From NCBI RefSeq assembly GCF_024519285.1, contig NZ_JAMZCY010000005.1:248001-312000 (forward strand): a stretch of 64,000 nucleotides of DNA. The letters run 5' to 3'. Numbering within the stretch: position 1 is the stretch's first letter; the number at the start of each line of letters is the position of its first letter. Position numbers and translations under genes: made by a program. The notes under the pieces were generated by a model, which made no database searches, was not told where the DNA came from, and saw only the letters and a list, made by a program, of their open reading frames with translations. This stretch comes from Cohnella sp. WQ 127256. GTDB lineage: Bacteria > Bacillota > Bacilli > Paenibacillales > Paenibacillaceae. Positions 18,741 to 27,512 of this stretch are shown in pieces.

Positions 18741-19739
18741 TTGAGCGAGAAAGAGCTGAAAATACTCTATTTTACGACTGATCAAACCAATTGGGTCAAA
18801 GAAAACTGGGAATATTTCAAATACGAATTAAGGAGAACACCCCATGTACGAGTTAAGTTTGTCCGAGAAGGAGGAGCGATAGAGGATATTTTTGATCGAA
18901 TTGGGTTTATTCCGGATTTCATCTATTTTAACGATATTAAAAAGACGAAGACGATTGAAGTAACCGGGTTGGATCAAGTTTCAATTCCCAAAGGTGTCTT
19001 AACTGTTGATCTGCAAAACGGTGTGGATTTTTTCAGGACATTCGTGAATGAAAATAAAATCGATTTGATTTTCAGCGTATATCGAGATGCATTTTTTCGC
19101 TTTTTTCCTGAGTTCGTACAAAAATTCGTTTGGCTTCCGCATCACATCTATACTCCTGTATTTAAAGATTACAAGTTACCTAAAAAAAACGACTACTTGT
19201 TGATGGGCGCGATCAATAGCAGATTATATCCATTGCGATACAAAATATTGCGCACTATGAAACGAACCAAGGGGTTTGTCTATCATGAGCATCCTGGTTA
19301 TAAGTATTTTAGCGAGGAAGAAAGGAAAAAAGCATTCATCGGCAAAAATTTTGCCAGAGAGATCAACCAGTCGAAAATTTTTTTCACGGACGATTGTATA
19401 TTCCACTATCCGGTAGCGAAGTATTACGAAGCGGCCGCATGTAACACGCTTGTTGTAGGCTCCGGATCGCGTGAATTGAATGATTTGGGGTTCATACATC
19501 GAAAGACATATGTAGAGGTTGATAATAGTAATTTCAAAGAAAGAGCGATGTATTATTTGAATCGCGAGAGAAGAAGGAAACAAATTGGAAGTTGCGGTTA
19601 TCAGATGGTACGGGACAATCACACGACGCCAATTCGAGTTCAACAATTCGTAGATTGCATTAGAAGGTACTTAGGATGGAAAAGCAAGCTTGATCAGCAT
19701 TCAGATCAGCCGAAATGGATGAGACTATATAATGAATGA
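18741..19739 (+). CDS. CgeB-type glycosyltransferase
   Basis: 332 residues from TTG 18741 with AAGGTGG five bases upstream; GTG 18732 is the alternative. The C-terminal part YHYPVAKYYEAAACNTLVVG then LNDLGF and a closing helix pattern is the CgeB/Glyco_trans_1_2 domain. The first half is divergent and lacks the GX3 helix. It is probably a GT-B enzyme of the spore or cell-surface glycan. The 85 bases upstream contain a CATAAAATA element without a matching -35. Confidence 0.72.
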   Translation: MSEKELKILYFTTDQTNWVKENWEYFKYELRRTPHVRVKFVREGGAIEDIFDRIGFIPDFIYFNDIKKTKTIEVTGLDQVSIPKGVLTVDLQNGVDFFRTFVNENKIDLIFSVYRDAFFRFFPEFVQKFVWLPHHIYTPVFKDYKLPKKNDYLLMGAINSRLYPLRYKILRTMKRTKGFVYHEHPGYKYFSEEERKKAFIGKNFAREINQSKIFFTDDCIFHYPVAKYYEAAACNTLVVGSGSRELNDLGFIHRKTYVEVDNSNFKERAMYYLNRERRRKQIGSCGYQMVRDNHTTPIRVQQFVDCIRRYLGWKSKLDQHSDQPKWMRLYNE

Positions 19740-19769
19740 TTCCCTCTGTTATAAAGAGAATGAAATGAG

Positions 19770-20729
19770 ATGAAAAAACACCTTTTGGTATATGACTATG
19801 AAAGCTGGGTTCTCGGTTATCGGGCTCGAATCATCCAGAGATACCACTCGGATTTACAAATCATTTCGATAAAAGATATGAAACAGCTCATTGAGAAAGA
19901 CGGGGCTTCCAGGATCAATCGGACATACAGGATCATCTCATCTATGGGCCTGGAAATGGCATCCGAACTGCTAAAGAGGGATATCAGGGTCGATTCCTCC
20001 CAAGTTGGAGGTTACAATTTTTTCTCGGACAATAAAGATACCTATCGAGAATGGTGCGATCAACCGGCTATTAATAAAGACTATGTAAAAAATGTAATCG
20101 GGCGCATTGGTAGATTGGGGGCTTTTAATCTCAAGTTGGTCGAAGTTTTAAGAAAAATAAGTCCCAACCAAGACATTCGATATATACGCCCCTTCGTAGA
20201 AACAGAAATCTTCAAGCCTACTAAGAAGCAACACCTTGAACGGAATGAGCCATTTACAATTGGCTGGGTCGGTAATCAGGAAAGAAGGGTGAAAAACTAC
20301 AATACGCTATATGTCCCGATTGTTGAAGCGTATAAGAATAACCCAAATCTCTTATTTATCGAATCGACTAAAGGGCAAAGAGATTTAAAGGAAATGCCTG
20401 ATTTTTATAATAAGCTAGATCTGCTCCTAGTTACTTCAGCCAACGAGGGAGCACCGAATCCTGCATTAGAGGCGTACTCCTGTGGAGTGCCCGTGCTATC
20501 CACAAATGTCGGATATGTGAAGACAATTGTTCATGAGCAGGCAAGATCTCTCATTCTGGACACGGATAAGCCTAAGAAATTTATTAAAAAGATCGATGAT
20601 CTGGTAAACAATAGAGATGCTTACTTAGAGATCAAAAAGGGTTGTAGGGGCAACGCTTGCGACAATTGGTCGGTAGACAAGGCGATGAGTGAATGGTTAA
20701 ATATTTTATTTAACATCAAGGGAGGATAG
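19770..20729 (+). CDS. GT1/GT4-type glycosyltransferase
   Basis: 319 residues. FTIGWVGNQERRVKNY begins the nucleotide-sugar domain and TSANEGAPNPALEAYSCG contains the EGAPNPALE donor motif with its E-x7-E spacing. The N-terminal domain is shorter than usual and starts KKHLLVYDYESWVLGYRARI, like other envelope GT1 proteins. Only a weak ribosome site precedes the ATG, and the next gene starts three bases after the stop. Confidence 0.85.
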   Translation: MKKHLLVYDYESWVLGYRARIIQRYHSDLQIISIKDMKQLIEKDGASRINRTYRIISSMGLEMASELLKRDIRVDSSQVGGYNFFSDNKDTYREWCDQPAINKDYVKNVIGRIGRLGAFNLKLVEVLRKISPNQDIRYIRPFVETEIFKPTKKQHLERNEPFTIGWVGNQERRVKNYNTLYVPIVEAYKNNPNLLFIESTKGQRDLKEMPDFYNKLDLLLVTSANEGAPNPALEAYSCGVPVLSTNVGYVKTIVHEQARSLILDTDKPKKFIKKIDDLVNNRDAYLEIKKGCRGNACDNWSVDKAMSEWLNILFNIKGG

Positions 20730-20731
20730 AG

Positions 20732-21487
20732 ATGGAAGTCAAAAAACTAACTAGTGGAGAGTTAATGGACCGCATCATTCAGGCACTGGATGAGAAAACT
20801 CCCTTATCTGTTATTTCCATAGGATCTACGGAGAGTTATGTCATGTCTCAGTACACCGTGATGTCGGAGAAACAATTCATGCAGCATAAGGAAGCGATCG
20901 TAACGAATAGCGGGGTAATGAAAAGGGGATTTAAGTTTCCGAACGTAAAGCTTCGAGATGAGATGGTAGAGGCCACAAAGAAGGCGGATATTATCGGATA
21001 TAATATAAGTCTTCTTGATATATATGCTGGAAAAATGGTGCCTAAAGTGTTTCGGACGTACGATATACAGCCCCAATTTATTTTCGAATCCTTAGTACGT
21101 AGAGTGATTCCTTTTAATCAAAAAGTGAAATTCAAACAAATGCTAAGAAATCGGAGAACCGTCCTGATCGGGAGTAATGCACCTGATGTTAAGCAGGCTT
21201 TAGAACGTAGATGGGGAAAGAGGTTTCCATTTAAGATTGTTGCGAGCATTCCTATGCGCTCCTATGACGAAATGGAAGAGGTCAAGAAGAGTCTTGATGC
21301 CATTCCATTTGATTTGGCCTTAATCTCAGCAGGCGTTAATGCGGTCATTCTTGCCCCATACATTGCGAAGCATTACGGGAAAGTTGCATTTGACCTCGGA
21401 CAAGGTATGAATTCATTAATAACAAAACAAGTTCAGCAAACAGGTTTCGTCCAGAAAATAGGCTTACAGAACTTAATGGAAATGTAA
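20732..21487 (+). CDS. GT-D-like glycosyltransferase paralogue 2, altered DxE
   Basis: 251 residues, ATG behind GGGAGGATAGAG. It is a close paralogue of the gene at 16915: same length, [36 protein letters not shown] and GKVAFDLGQGM. At the metal motif it reads STE (32-34): the Glu survives but the Asp is Ser. It lies at the 3' end of a second GT / GT-D block, which suggests duplication of a glycosyltransferase plus GT-D pair. Function as an active enzyme is uncertain. Confidence 0.75.
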   Translation: MEVKKLTSGELMDRIIQALDEKTPLSVISIGSTESYVMSQYTVMSEKQFMQHKEAIVTNSGVMKRGFKFPNVKLRDEMVEATKKADIIGYNISLLDIYAGKMVPKVFRTYDIQPQFIFESLVRRVIPFNQKVKFKQMLRNRRTVLIGSNAPDVKQALERRWGKRFPFKIVASIPMRSYDEMEEVKKSLDAIPFDLALISAGVNAVILAPYIAKHYGKVAFDLGQGMNSLITKQVQQTGFVQKIGLQNLMEM

Positions 21488-21592
21488 GGATAATATACAC
21501 ATTTAGTTAAAATAACACTCTTGTCCATATCGCCTTATTATGTAACGGCATACTTTACATGTAAGTATGAAACGATGAGGTGAAAGTGGATT

Positions 21593-22870
21593 ATGGGGCA
21601 TAAGGTAGGCATTATAGGCTTAGGCTATGTAGGTTTACCGTTAGCATTTACATTTCTTCAAAGAGGCTACAGCGTTATCGGGGTAGATCTTGACGAGAGT
21701 AAAATACGAGCACTAAGCAACGGGCAAAGCTATCTTCCGGATATTTCTGATGAAACCCTATTTAGCTACGTAGTTCAGAAACAGCTTATCGTCACAGCAG
21801 ATTACGCGAGTTTATCCGAAGTGGAAGCCGTTATTATATGTGTTCCTACTCCGTTAACCCCCTTGCATACCCCTGATTTATCCTATTTGGTGCAAGTGGG
21901 CTCTGCCTTAAGTAAACACCTTAAGCAAGATCAGCTTATTGTGTTGGAGAGCTCGACCTATCCGGGTACAACAAGAGAAGTATTGCAGCCGCTACTAGAG
22001 AAAAGTGGGTTGAAAATCGGCATAGACTATTATTTGGCTTATTCACCTGAGCGTATTGATCCTGGTAGGTCGGATTACACCCTCGAGACAATACCCAAAA
22101 TCATTAGCGGAATAACGAATCGTTGCGCGGATAAAGTATTCGGATTGTATTCTACGGTATTTGCAGAAGTGGTTCTCGTTTCTTCTCCAGAAGCTGCCGA
22201 AATGGCGAAATTACTCGAGAACTCCTATCGTTTCGTAAACATTTCCTTTATCAACGAGTTTGCCATGCTCTGCGATAAGATGAAGATTGATGTCTGGGAA
22301 GTGATCGATGCTGCCAAAACAAAGCCTTATGGGTTCAAAGCATTTTATCCTGGGCCAGGGATCGGAGGGCACTGCATTCCCGTCGATCCGTTGTATTTGC
22401 AATGGAGCGCGAATCTTCTTGGATCAAATAGTAAGTTTATAGACTACGCCCATTCCATAAATATATCGATGCCTAACTATATCGTTGGTCGTATTAAAGC
22501 TAGCATGGGGGTCAGTGCTCTTGTAGGAATGACAATTCTCGTGATAGGAGTATCCTATAAGAGAAATATAAACGACACACGCGAATCAAGTGCTTTGAGT
22601 CTTATGAAGATAGTTATACAGGAAGGCGCCCATCTGTCCTATTCTGACCCGCTTGTACCCGAAGTTACAGTTAACGGAGAAACATTGATGAGCTTAGAGT
22701 TAAATGAGCAGAACTTATCGGAAGCTGACTGTGTCGTCATCGTTACGGACCACTCTGAACTGCCGATTCAGCTTATCCTGGACCATTCAAAGCTGGTGTA
22801 TGACACGCGGAATATAACCCATGGATTAAGTGGGAAAGCTCGAATTATACGTTTAGGTACAGGGATATGA
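21593..22870 (+). CDS. Nucleotide-sugar dehydrogenase (UDP-HexNAc type)
   Basis: 425 residues, ATG 21593 behind GATGAGGTG. GLGYVGLPLA binds NAD, YSPERIDPG and GPGIGGHCIPVDP (catalytic C261) match the WecC/WbpA/TviB group, which oxidise UDP-N-acetylhexosamines to uronates rather than UDP-glucose. The late motif GVSYKRNINDTRESSAL is also typical. It would supply an N-acetylhexosaminuronic acid donor. A hairpin terminator follows. A near-palindrome CATACTT-N7-AAGTATG at 21549-21569 sits 24 bases upstream of the gene. Confidence 0.9.
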   Translation: MGHKVGIIGLGYVGLPLAFTFLQRGYSVIGVDLDESKIRALSNGQSYLPDISDETLFSYVVQKQLIVTADYASLSEVEAVIICVPTPLTPLHTPDLSYLVQVGSALSKHLKQDQLIVLESSTYPGTTREVLQPLLEKSGLKIGIDYYLAYSPERIDPGRSDYTLETIPKIISGITNRCADKVFGLYSTVFAEVVLVSSPEAAEMAKLLENSYRFVNISFINEFAMLCDKMKIDVWEVIDAAKTKPYGFKAFYPGPGIGGHCIPVDPLYLQWSANLLGSNSKFIDYAHSINISMPNYIVGRIKASMGVSALVGMTILVIGVSYKRNINDTRESSALSLMKIVIQEGAHLSYSDPLVPEVTVNGETLMSLELNEQNLSEADCVVIVTDHSELPIQLILDHSKLVYDTRNITHGLSGKARIIRLGTGI

Positions 22871-22928
22871 GGTTGGAGTAACTTTTTCAAAGACTGATCC
22901 GATTTGGAATAGCTGAATAGCTTAAGAA

Positions 22929-22962
22929 AAACACCTTTCTTATGAGATAGGTGTTTGTTTTT
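22929..22962 (+). terminator. Rho-independent terminator
   Basis: AAACACCT pairs with AGGTGTTT around a 12-base loop and is followed by GTTTTT. It ends the first large block of the glycan locus. Confidence 0.8.
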
Positions 22963-23042
22963 ACTATCAGAAATGAGTAGTTTCCCGTTTATTTCCACCC
23001 TCAGGTACGAATGCCGTTACAGTTAATCAACCCATACATAGT

Positions 23043-24215
23043 ATGAGCGTAGTAGTCTTCTTAATACTTACTAGGCAGGTGAGGAACATACTGAAACGAA
23101 GTCATGTAGCCTCCAGAAATAGGGGAAAAAGTAGAAAATCGTTGCCAGTAAGAAAAAAGCCGATGTATAAAAATCGAATGCTTAGAAAGTTACGGCTTAG
23201 AAGGTCGATTACGCCCTTAGCAGGTAACTCAAGCAATTGGAGTAATAAGGCTTTTGCTGCGGGTTGTCTTGCTGCATCTGAGGGTGCTGCACCATTCGGA
23301 GAAGAGAGGGCAAGATCAGATGAAGTGGTGCCGCATCACAAGGTAAATGCGCACTGGAGTCATTGGTACCATTCCGTTAAAGGTTTGCCTTGGCATGCTT
23401 ATCACCAGACCGCTTCCAAGTTTATGGAAGGATATTTCCTGAAAAGCGGAGAGTATTACGGGAAATGGTTGCTCGTTCCAACAGTCCGAAGGGTTGCGGC
23501 AATCGTAACGGTGATGAATGAAAGAGACACCATTTCAAGCGTGCTTGAACAGCTTCATCGGTTGCCTCTCCATGAAATCATCTTTATTGTGAACGGTTCT
23601 ACGGATGAAAGCTTTGAAGTGATCAGGAATCAATCCCAAGCAACGATTGTCCATTATCACCATGCTCTTGGCCACGATGTCGGCAGAGCGGTTGGGGCTA
23701 AGCTGGCAGAATCTGAAATTTTGCTTTTTCTTGACGGTGATTTTGTCGTGTTTGCCGAGCAGCTCGTGCCTTTCATTAATGCCATACAGCAAGGAATGGA
23801 TATTGCCTTAAATAACATCACTCCTTACGTCGGCCCTTTCTCTAGTAGAGATTACGTGACAACCATCAAGGAGTTCGTAAACCGCTCCATGGCCAGAGCT
23901 GAGCTCGGCGCTAATTCGCTCACAGCGATTCCACATGCGATGAGCAAGCAGGCCGCAGAACTCATCGGGTATCCCAATTTGGCAGTTCCCCCAAAAGCAC
24001 AAGTTATCGCACTAGAGAAGGGGTTGAAGGTAGGATCGCCGAGCAGTGTGGATGTTATTACTAGAAACCGGGTCCGGGCACGCAATGTCGGTCAGAACAA
24101 TGCCGTATCTAATATGATCCTCGGCGATCATATCGAAGCTTTAAGAACGGCATTGGACTTGAAAGGACCTCGGTTGTCGTTCCCAGACCACAATAGACGC
24201 AGGCAACTCACTTAG
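23043..24215 (+). CDS. GT2-type glycosyltransferase with basic N-terminal tail
   Basis: 390 residues as drawn from ATG 23043. That ATG has no ribosome site; AGGTGAGG lies six bases before an in-frame CTG at 23091, so a CTG start is possible and would remove a hydrophobic nonapeptide. The first 55 residues are very rich in Lys and Arg, then A70, G74, A78, A82 and G86 form a weak four-residue pattern. The GT-A domain covers about 150-330 (TVMNERDTI, LDGDF with DGD 231-233). The basic tail resembles those of the genes at 26133, 27222 and 27513. Confidence 0.78.
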   Translation: MSVVVFLILTRQVRNILKRSHVASRNRGKSRKSLPVRKKPMYKNRMLRKLRLRRSITPLAGNSSNWSNKAFAAGCLAASEGAAPFGEERARSDEVVPHHKVNAHWSHWYHSVKGLPWHAYHQTASKFMEGYFLKSGEYYGKWLLVPTVRRVAAIVTVMNERDTISSVLEQLHRLPLHEIIFIVNGSTDESFEVIRNQSQATIVHYHHALGHDVGRAVGAKLAESEILLFLDGDFVVFAEQLVPFINAIQQGMDIALNNITPYVGPFSSRDYVTTIKEFVNRSMARAELGANSLTAIPHAMSKQAAELIGYPNLAVPPKAQVIALEKGLKVGSPSSVDVITRNRVRARNVGQNNAVSNMILGDHIEALRTALDLKGPRLSFPDHNRRRQLT

Positions 24216-24234
24216 CTTGCGGAAGGTGGACGAG

Positions 24235-24963
24235 ATGAAGAAAACAAGTATTATTATCCCAACTTATAATGGGAGAGAGCTACTTAAGGATTGCATTTAT
24301 TCGATAAGAATGCATACCGAAGAGCCCTATGAAATCATTGTGGTCGATAATGGCTCGAATGATGGCACCCTCGATATTTGTAGGCAGGAACGGATCACCT
24401 TTATTTCTCTGGCAGGCAATATCGGATTTCCGGCTGCTTGCAATCAGGGACTGAAAATTGCTTCCGGTGATACGCTTTTATTGTTAAATAACGATGTTAT
24501 AGTGACTAAAAACTGGCTGAAAAATATGCTGTCATGCCTTTACAGTGCAGAGAACATTGGCATTGTAGGACCACTTACTAATTATGCAAGCGGAAGACAG
24601 CTGATCGATATCCCCTATACGAATTTAGAAGATATGTCCCAAAAATTAAACGATCCTGATTCTGGAAAATGGATGGCGATTGATCGGATTGTTGGACTGT
24701 GTTTTCTATTTAAACGCGAGCTCATGGATAGAATCGGATTGCTCGACGAACGGTTCTCTCCCGGTCATTTTGAAGATGATGATTACTGTTTTCGGGCTAG
24801 AATCGCAGGTTATCAATTAAGAATTGCGGGAGACGTTTTTGTTTTTCATCATGGCAATGCTAGCTTCAATCAACAAGACGGTAATACGGTTAAACAACTG
24901 ATCGAGAACAATCGGAATAAGTTTATAGACAAATGGGGTTTTGATCCGACCATCTATGTTTAG
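24235..24963 (+). CDS. GT2-family glycosyltransferase (rhamnosyltransferase-like)
   Basis: 242 residues from ATG 24235 with AAGGTGG before it; an in-frame TTG at 24217 is less likely. SIIIPTYNGRELLKDC, LLLNNDVIVT (DxD-equivalent NND) and GHFEDDDYCFRARIAGY are classic inverting GT2 motifs seen in rhamnosyltransferases and related enzymes. It would act in the cytosol on a lipid- or protein-linked acceptor. Its 3' end comes within 11 bases of the next start. Confidence 0.9.
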   Translation: MKKTSIIIPTYNGRELLKDCIYSIRMHTEEPYEIIVVDNGSNDGTLDICRQERITFISLAGNIGFPAACNQGLKIASGDTLLLLNNDVIVTKNWLKNMLSCLYSAENIGIVGPLTNYASGRQLIDIPYTNLEDMSQKLNDPDSGKWMAIDRIVGLCFLFKRELMDRIGLLDERFSPGHFEDDDYCFRARIAGYQLRIAGDVFVFHHGNASFNQQDGNTVKQLIENNRNKFIDKWGFDPTIYV

Positions 24964-24973
24964 GGGCAAACCA

Positions 24974-26056
24974 ATGATAATAACAGAAGGACAGATCGCG
25001 GGTTATCAACAAGGACATAGTGATGGATATCGGATTGGTTTTTGTGATTCTTTTCAACGTGGGTTGCCTCATACGGAGAGACCCATTAAGGATATCCACA
25101 TTCTGTATGTGACTGCGGGCATCGGTGTTCCGTATCCAGCGCTGGATCAGGCTGTGATCGATGCATTAGGAGATCTAGTTCGAGAGATATCGGTAGCAAT
25201 GCCTTCAGAAGATGTGGTTGCCATTGCTAGAAGGGTTCAACCGGATCTCATACTCGCTCTTAATGGAGTGGTGCTTCCAGCTGAGATAGTTGAACAATTG
25301 AGACATAACGGATTTATAACGGCAATCTGGTTTACCGACGACCCTTATTATACGGATTGGACCACTTCGATTGCGCCCCGATATGATTACGTATTTACTC
25401 TTGAACTGAATTGTCTGCCTTTCTATCGGGAGTTAGGCTGTCGGCAAGTTTATTATCTTCCATTCGGTGTCAATCCCAAAGCATTCCACCCCAAACATGT
25501 ACCTACCTCCTATCAATCGGACATCTGTTTTATTGGCACAGCATTCTGGAATCGAGTCGAGTTGATTGACCGCCTAACTCCTATTCTGAAGGATAAGAGA
25601 GTGGTTATCGCAGGATGGTGGTGGGATCGGCTACAAAACTATTCTCAGCTATCAGACAAAATCAAGCTTGGAGACTGGATGACCCCAGAGGATACAGCCT
25701 GCTACTATAATGGCGCAAAAATTGTTATTAATCTCCACCGTTCTTTCGATGATGAAACCATAAATGTAAATAGTAAAAAAATTGCAGCCCATTCCGTCAA
25801 TCCGCGAACGTTCGAAATTTCCGGCTGCGCGACGCTTCAGTTGTCTGATGTCCGACAGGATATGGGAAATTATTATTCACCTGAAAAGGAAATCGGCACA
25901 TATGGATCACATGAGGAACTGAAGGATAAGATCGATTACTATTTGCGAAATGAGGAAGAGAGACGAAAGGTTGCATTGAGCGGATTTATGAGAACGAGAA
26001 AGGAACATACCTATCATAATAGGCTTAGCCAAATGTTGAGTATCATTTTTCCTTAG
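24974..26056 (+). CDS. CgeB-like glycosyltransferase with N-terminal GX3 helix
   Basis: 360 residues from ATG 24974, which has AGGGG upstream and begins right before the GX3 helix; earlier in-frame TTG 24941 and ATG 24956 would overlap the previous gene. G6, G10, G14, G18, G22, S26 and G30 repeat every four residues. The remainder is a clear paralogue of the gene at 4564 (IWFTDDPYYTD, SDICFIGTAFWNRVE, NPRTFEISGCATLQLSD). Both are CgeB-type GT-B enzymes, and the pair lies at opposite ends of the first block. Confidence 0.85.
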   Translation: MIITEGQIAGYQQGHSDGYRIGFCDSFQRGLPHTERPIKDIHILYVTAGIGVPYPALDQAVIDALGDLVREISVAMPSEDVVAIARRVQPDLILALNGVVLPAEIVEQLRHNGFITAIWFTDDPYYTDWTTSIAPRYDYVFTLELNCLPFYRELGCRQVYYLPFGVNPKAFHPKHVPTSYQSDICFIGTAFWNRVELIDRLTPILKDKRVVIAGWWWDRLQNYSQLSDKIKLGDWMTPEDTACYYNGAKIVINLHRSFDDETINVNSKKIAAHSVNPRTFEISGCATLQLSDVRQDMGNYYSPEKEIGTYGSHEELKDKIDYYLRNEEERRKVALSGFMRTRKEHTYHNRLSQMLSIIFP

Positions 26057-26132
26057 CAATTCAGTCTAAAATGGACGACTGTTCCGTTTCCGTAAAAGTT
26101 GTTAGGAATATTATATTTGTGAGCAAGATGGG

Positions 26133-27191
26133 GTGATAACCATTCGACAGCGTTTAGGGAAAATAAAAAAGAGATCAGCAACAAATCGTACTCGAAGGCG
26201 AGAATCCAAAAGAGGAAGGATTACACTCAAAAAGTTTCAAGGCCAAACCACATGCACGCAAAAATTGTTAGAGCAAGCAGCAATTTCATTCAATCAAGGC
26301 TTTGATGCTGGCTATGATGATGCATGGCTGAAGTCGATGCAATCCGCAACGGGTGAAGTACCTAAAAAAAGTAACGATAAAGGTTATTTGAATGGGGTCT
26401 ATGACGGAGGTGACGGGATCGTAGACACGATCCTGCCCGAGCTAGATATTCTTCCTGATATTTCTGTACAGCAGATTATTCTCGCTGGATTGGAGCAAAT
26501 GCGCCCTCAGATGCATAAGCTCCTGAGCGCTACGGAAATAAGCGAACAATTAATACATGCTATGAATACGAGAACTCCGCTGTCGATAGTTCGCTTGGGT
26601 GATGGAGAATTACTGACGTTGGCACAGGAAGTCGTCATGAATGGGGACACTTTACGTAAAGAAGGGCACTTCTTGGATTATGCTGGAGTTCATTTGCCCG
26701 ATCTATTTGCCAGAGATCAGCTCGTTCAAGCGATAAGAAAAGCGGATATTGTGGGCATACCCAAATTAAGATTGCCAAACTTTCAACCACTGGCCTTTAC
26801 CACATTTAGGGCTCATGGCATTGATTTTAGACAACTGCGATTGACCTTATCAACGATCAACTACGCCATATACTCAGAAGGTCTTTTTCGAAGTATTCTG
26901 GCAAACCGCCGTGTCTTATTAGTCGGTAACTCGTCACCCGAACTTGCACCGGTGCTGTCCAACAGTGGTATTCATGTGGCGGGCACGGTTTCCCCTGTGA
27001 ATGGTATACCTGATATCCAGAGAGTGATGGGTGAAATATCGGCGCACGATTTCGATATTGCTCTTGTGGGAGCGGGTGTCCCTGCAGTGATCATCGTACA
27101 GCGTATTGCTTCCGAGCTTGGCAAGGTTGCGATCGACTTCGGGCATTTGGCAGATTCATTTGTGAACGGGGAAGCCACCTTATCCGGCTAA
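26133..27191 (+). CDS. GT-D glycosyltransferase with basic tail and GX3 helix
   Basis: 352 residues as drawn from GTG 26133; the ribosome-site-like GGGGTGAT overlaps this codon and sits five bases before an in-frame ATT at 26142, so the exact start is uncertain. Residues 5-34 are strongly basic. Small residues S52, G56, G60, A64, S68 and later G84, G88, G92 recur every four. The C-terminal 200 residues carry SIVRLGDGELLTLAQ with an intact DxE (D157, E159), the GT-D metal motif, and end with VGAGVPAVIIVQRIA and DFGHLADS. It is the only one of three paralogues with intact catalytic residues. Confidence 0.8.
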   Translation: MITIRQRLGKIKKRSATNRTRRRESKRGRITLKKFQGQTTCTQKLLEQAAISFNQGFDAGYDDAWLKSMQSATGEVPKKSNDKGYLNGVYDGGDGIVDTILPELDILPDISVQQIILAGLEQMRPQMHKLLSATEISEQLIHAMNTRTPLSIVRLGDGELLTLAQEVVMNGDTLRKEGHFLDYAGVHLPDLFARDQLVQAIRKADIVGIPKLRLPNFQPLAFTTFRAHGIDFRQLRLTLSTINYAIYSEGLFRSILANRRVLLVGNSSPELAPVLSNSGIHVAGTVSPVNGIPDIQRVMGEISAHDFDIALVGAGVPAVIIVQRIASELGKVAIDFGHLADSFVNGEATLSG

Positions 27192-27221
27192 TCCAAAATC
27201 AGCTTATCGGAGGTGTGATTT

Positions 27222-27506
27222 ATGATCATACGTAAAAAAAGAAAATCCGTGTTGACTAGAGGCAAGGCGATAAAAGGGAGAAAACCGTTAAGAAAAAGAG
27301 GGTTGAAAAGAACAATAAAAACATGGCCTAGAAGAGGCAGGAAACGGTCGAGAAGTGTTGTTGGAATAACGGATCCAGTTCAACATTCCGCCTCTTACAA
27401 CAAAGCATACGATGAGGGTTTCGATTCAGCTTACAACGAAGGGTTTGACGTCGGTTATCACGAGGGTATGGAGGCTGGCCATCAAGAAGCATCCAAGGGA
27501 GAATGA
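27222..27506 (+). CDS. Small basic protein with stand-alone GX3 helix
   Basis: 94 residues, ATG behind CGGAGGTG. The first 45 residues contain about 20 Lys/Arg. Residues 58-90 form one continuous four-residue repeat with a small residue at S58, A62, G66, A70, G74, G78, G82, G86 and A90, usually followed by Tyr/Phe/Met/His and an acidic residue. There is no catalytic domain. The pattern resembles the GX3 repeats of Yae1-type and FliH-type proteins, where Gly ridges allow tight helix packing. It sits between two enzymes that carry the same tail and helix. A scaffold or coat-anchoring role is inferred; nothing recognises it as a known family. Confidence 0.75.
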   Translation: MIIRKKRKSVLTRGKAIKGRKPLRKRGLKRTIKTWPRRGRKRSRSVVGITDPVQHSASYNKAYDEGFDSAYNEGFDVGYHEGMEAGHQEASKGE

Positions 27507-27512
27507 TACAAG

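Noticed and set aside
21549-21569. Near-palindrome CATACTT...AAGTATG with sigma-K-like -10
   Set aside because: No -35 partner at correct spacing and no known operator recognised; left as an unexplained note in the gene entry.
22871-23042. Sought an attachment site or insertion-sequence remnant in the gap before the basic-tail GT2
   Set aside because: Only a terminator and unremarkable sequence are present; no terminal repeats or transposase fragments were seen.
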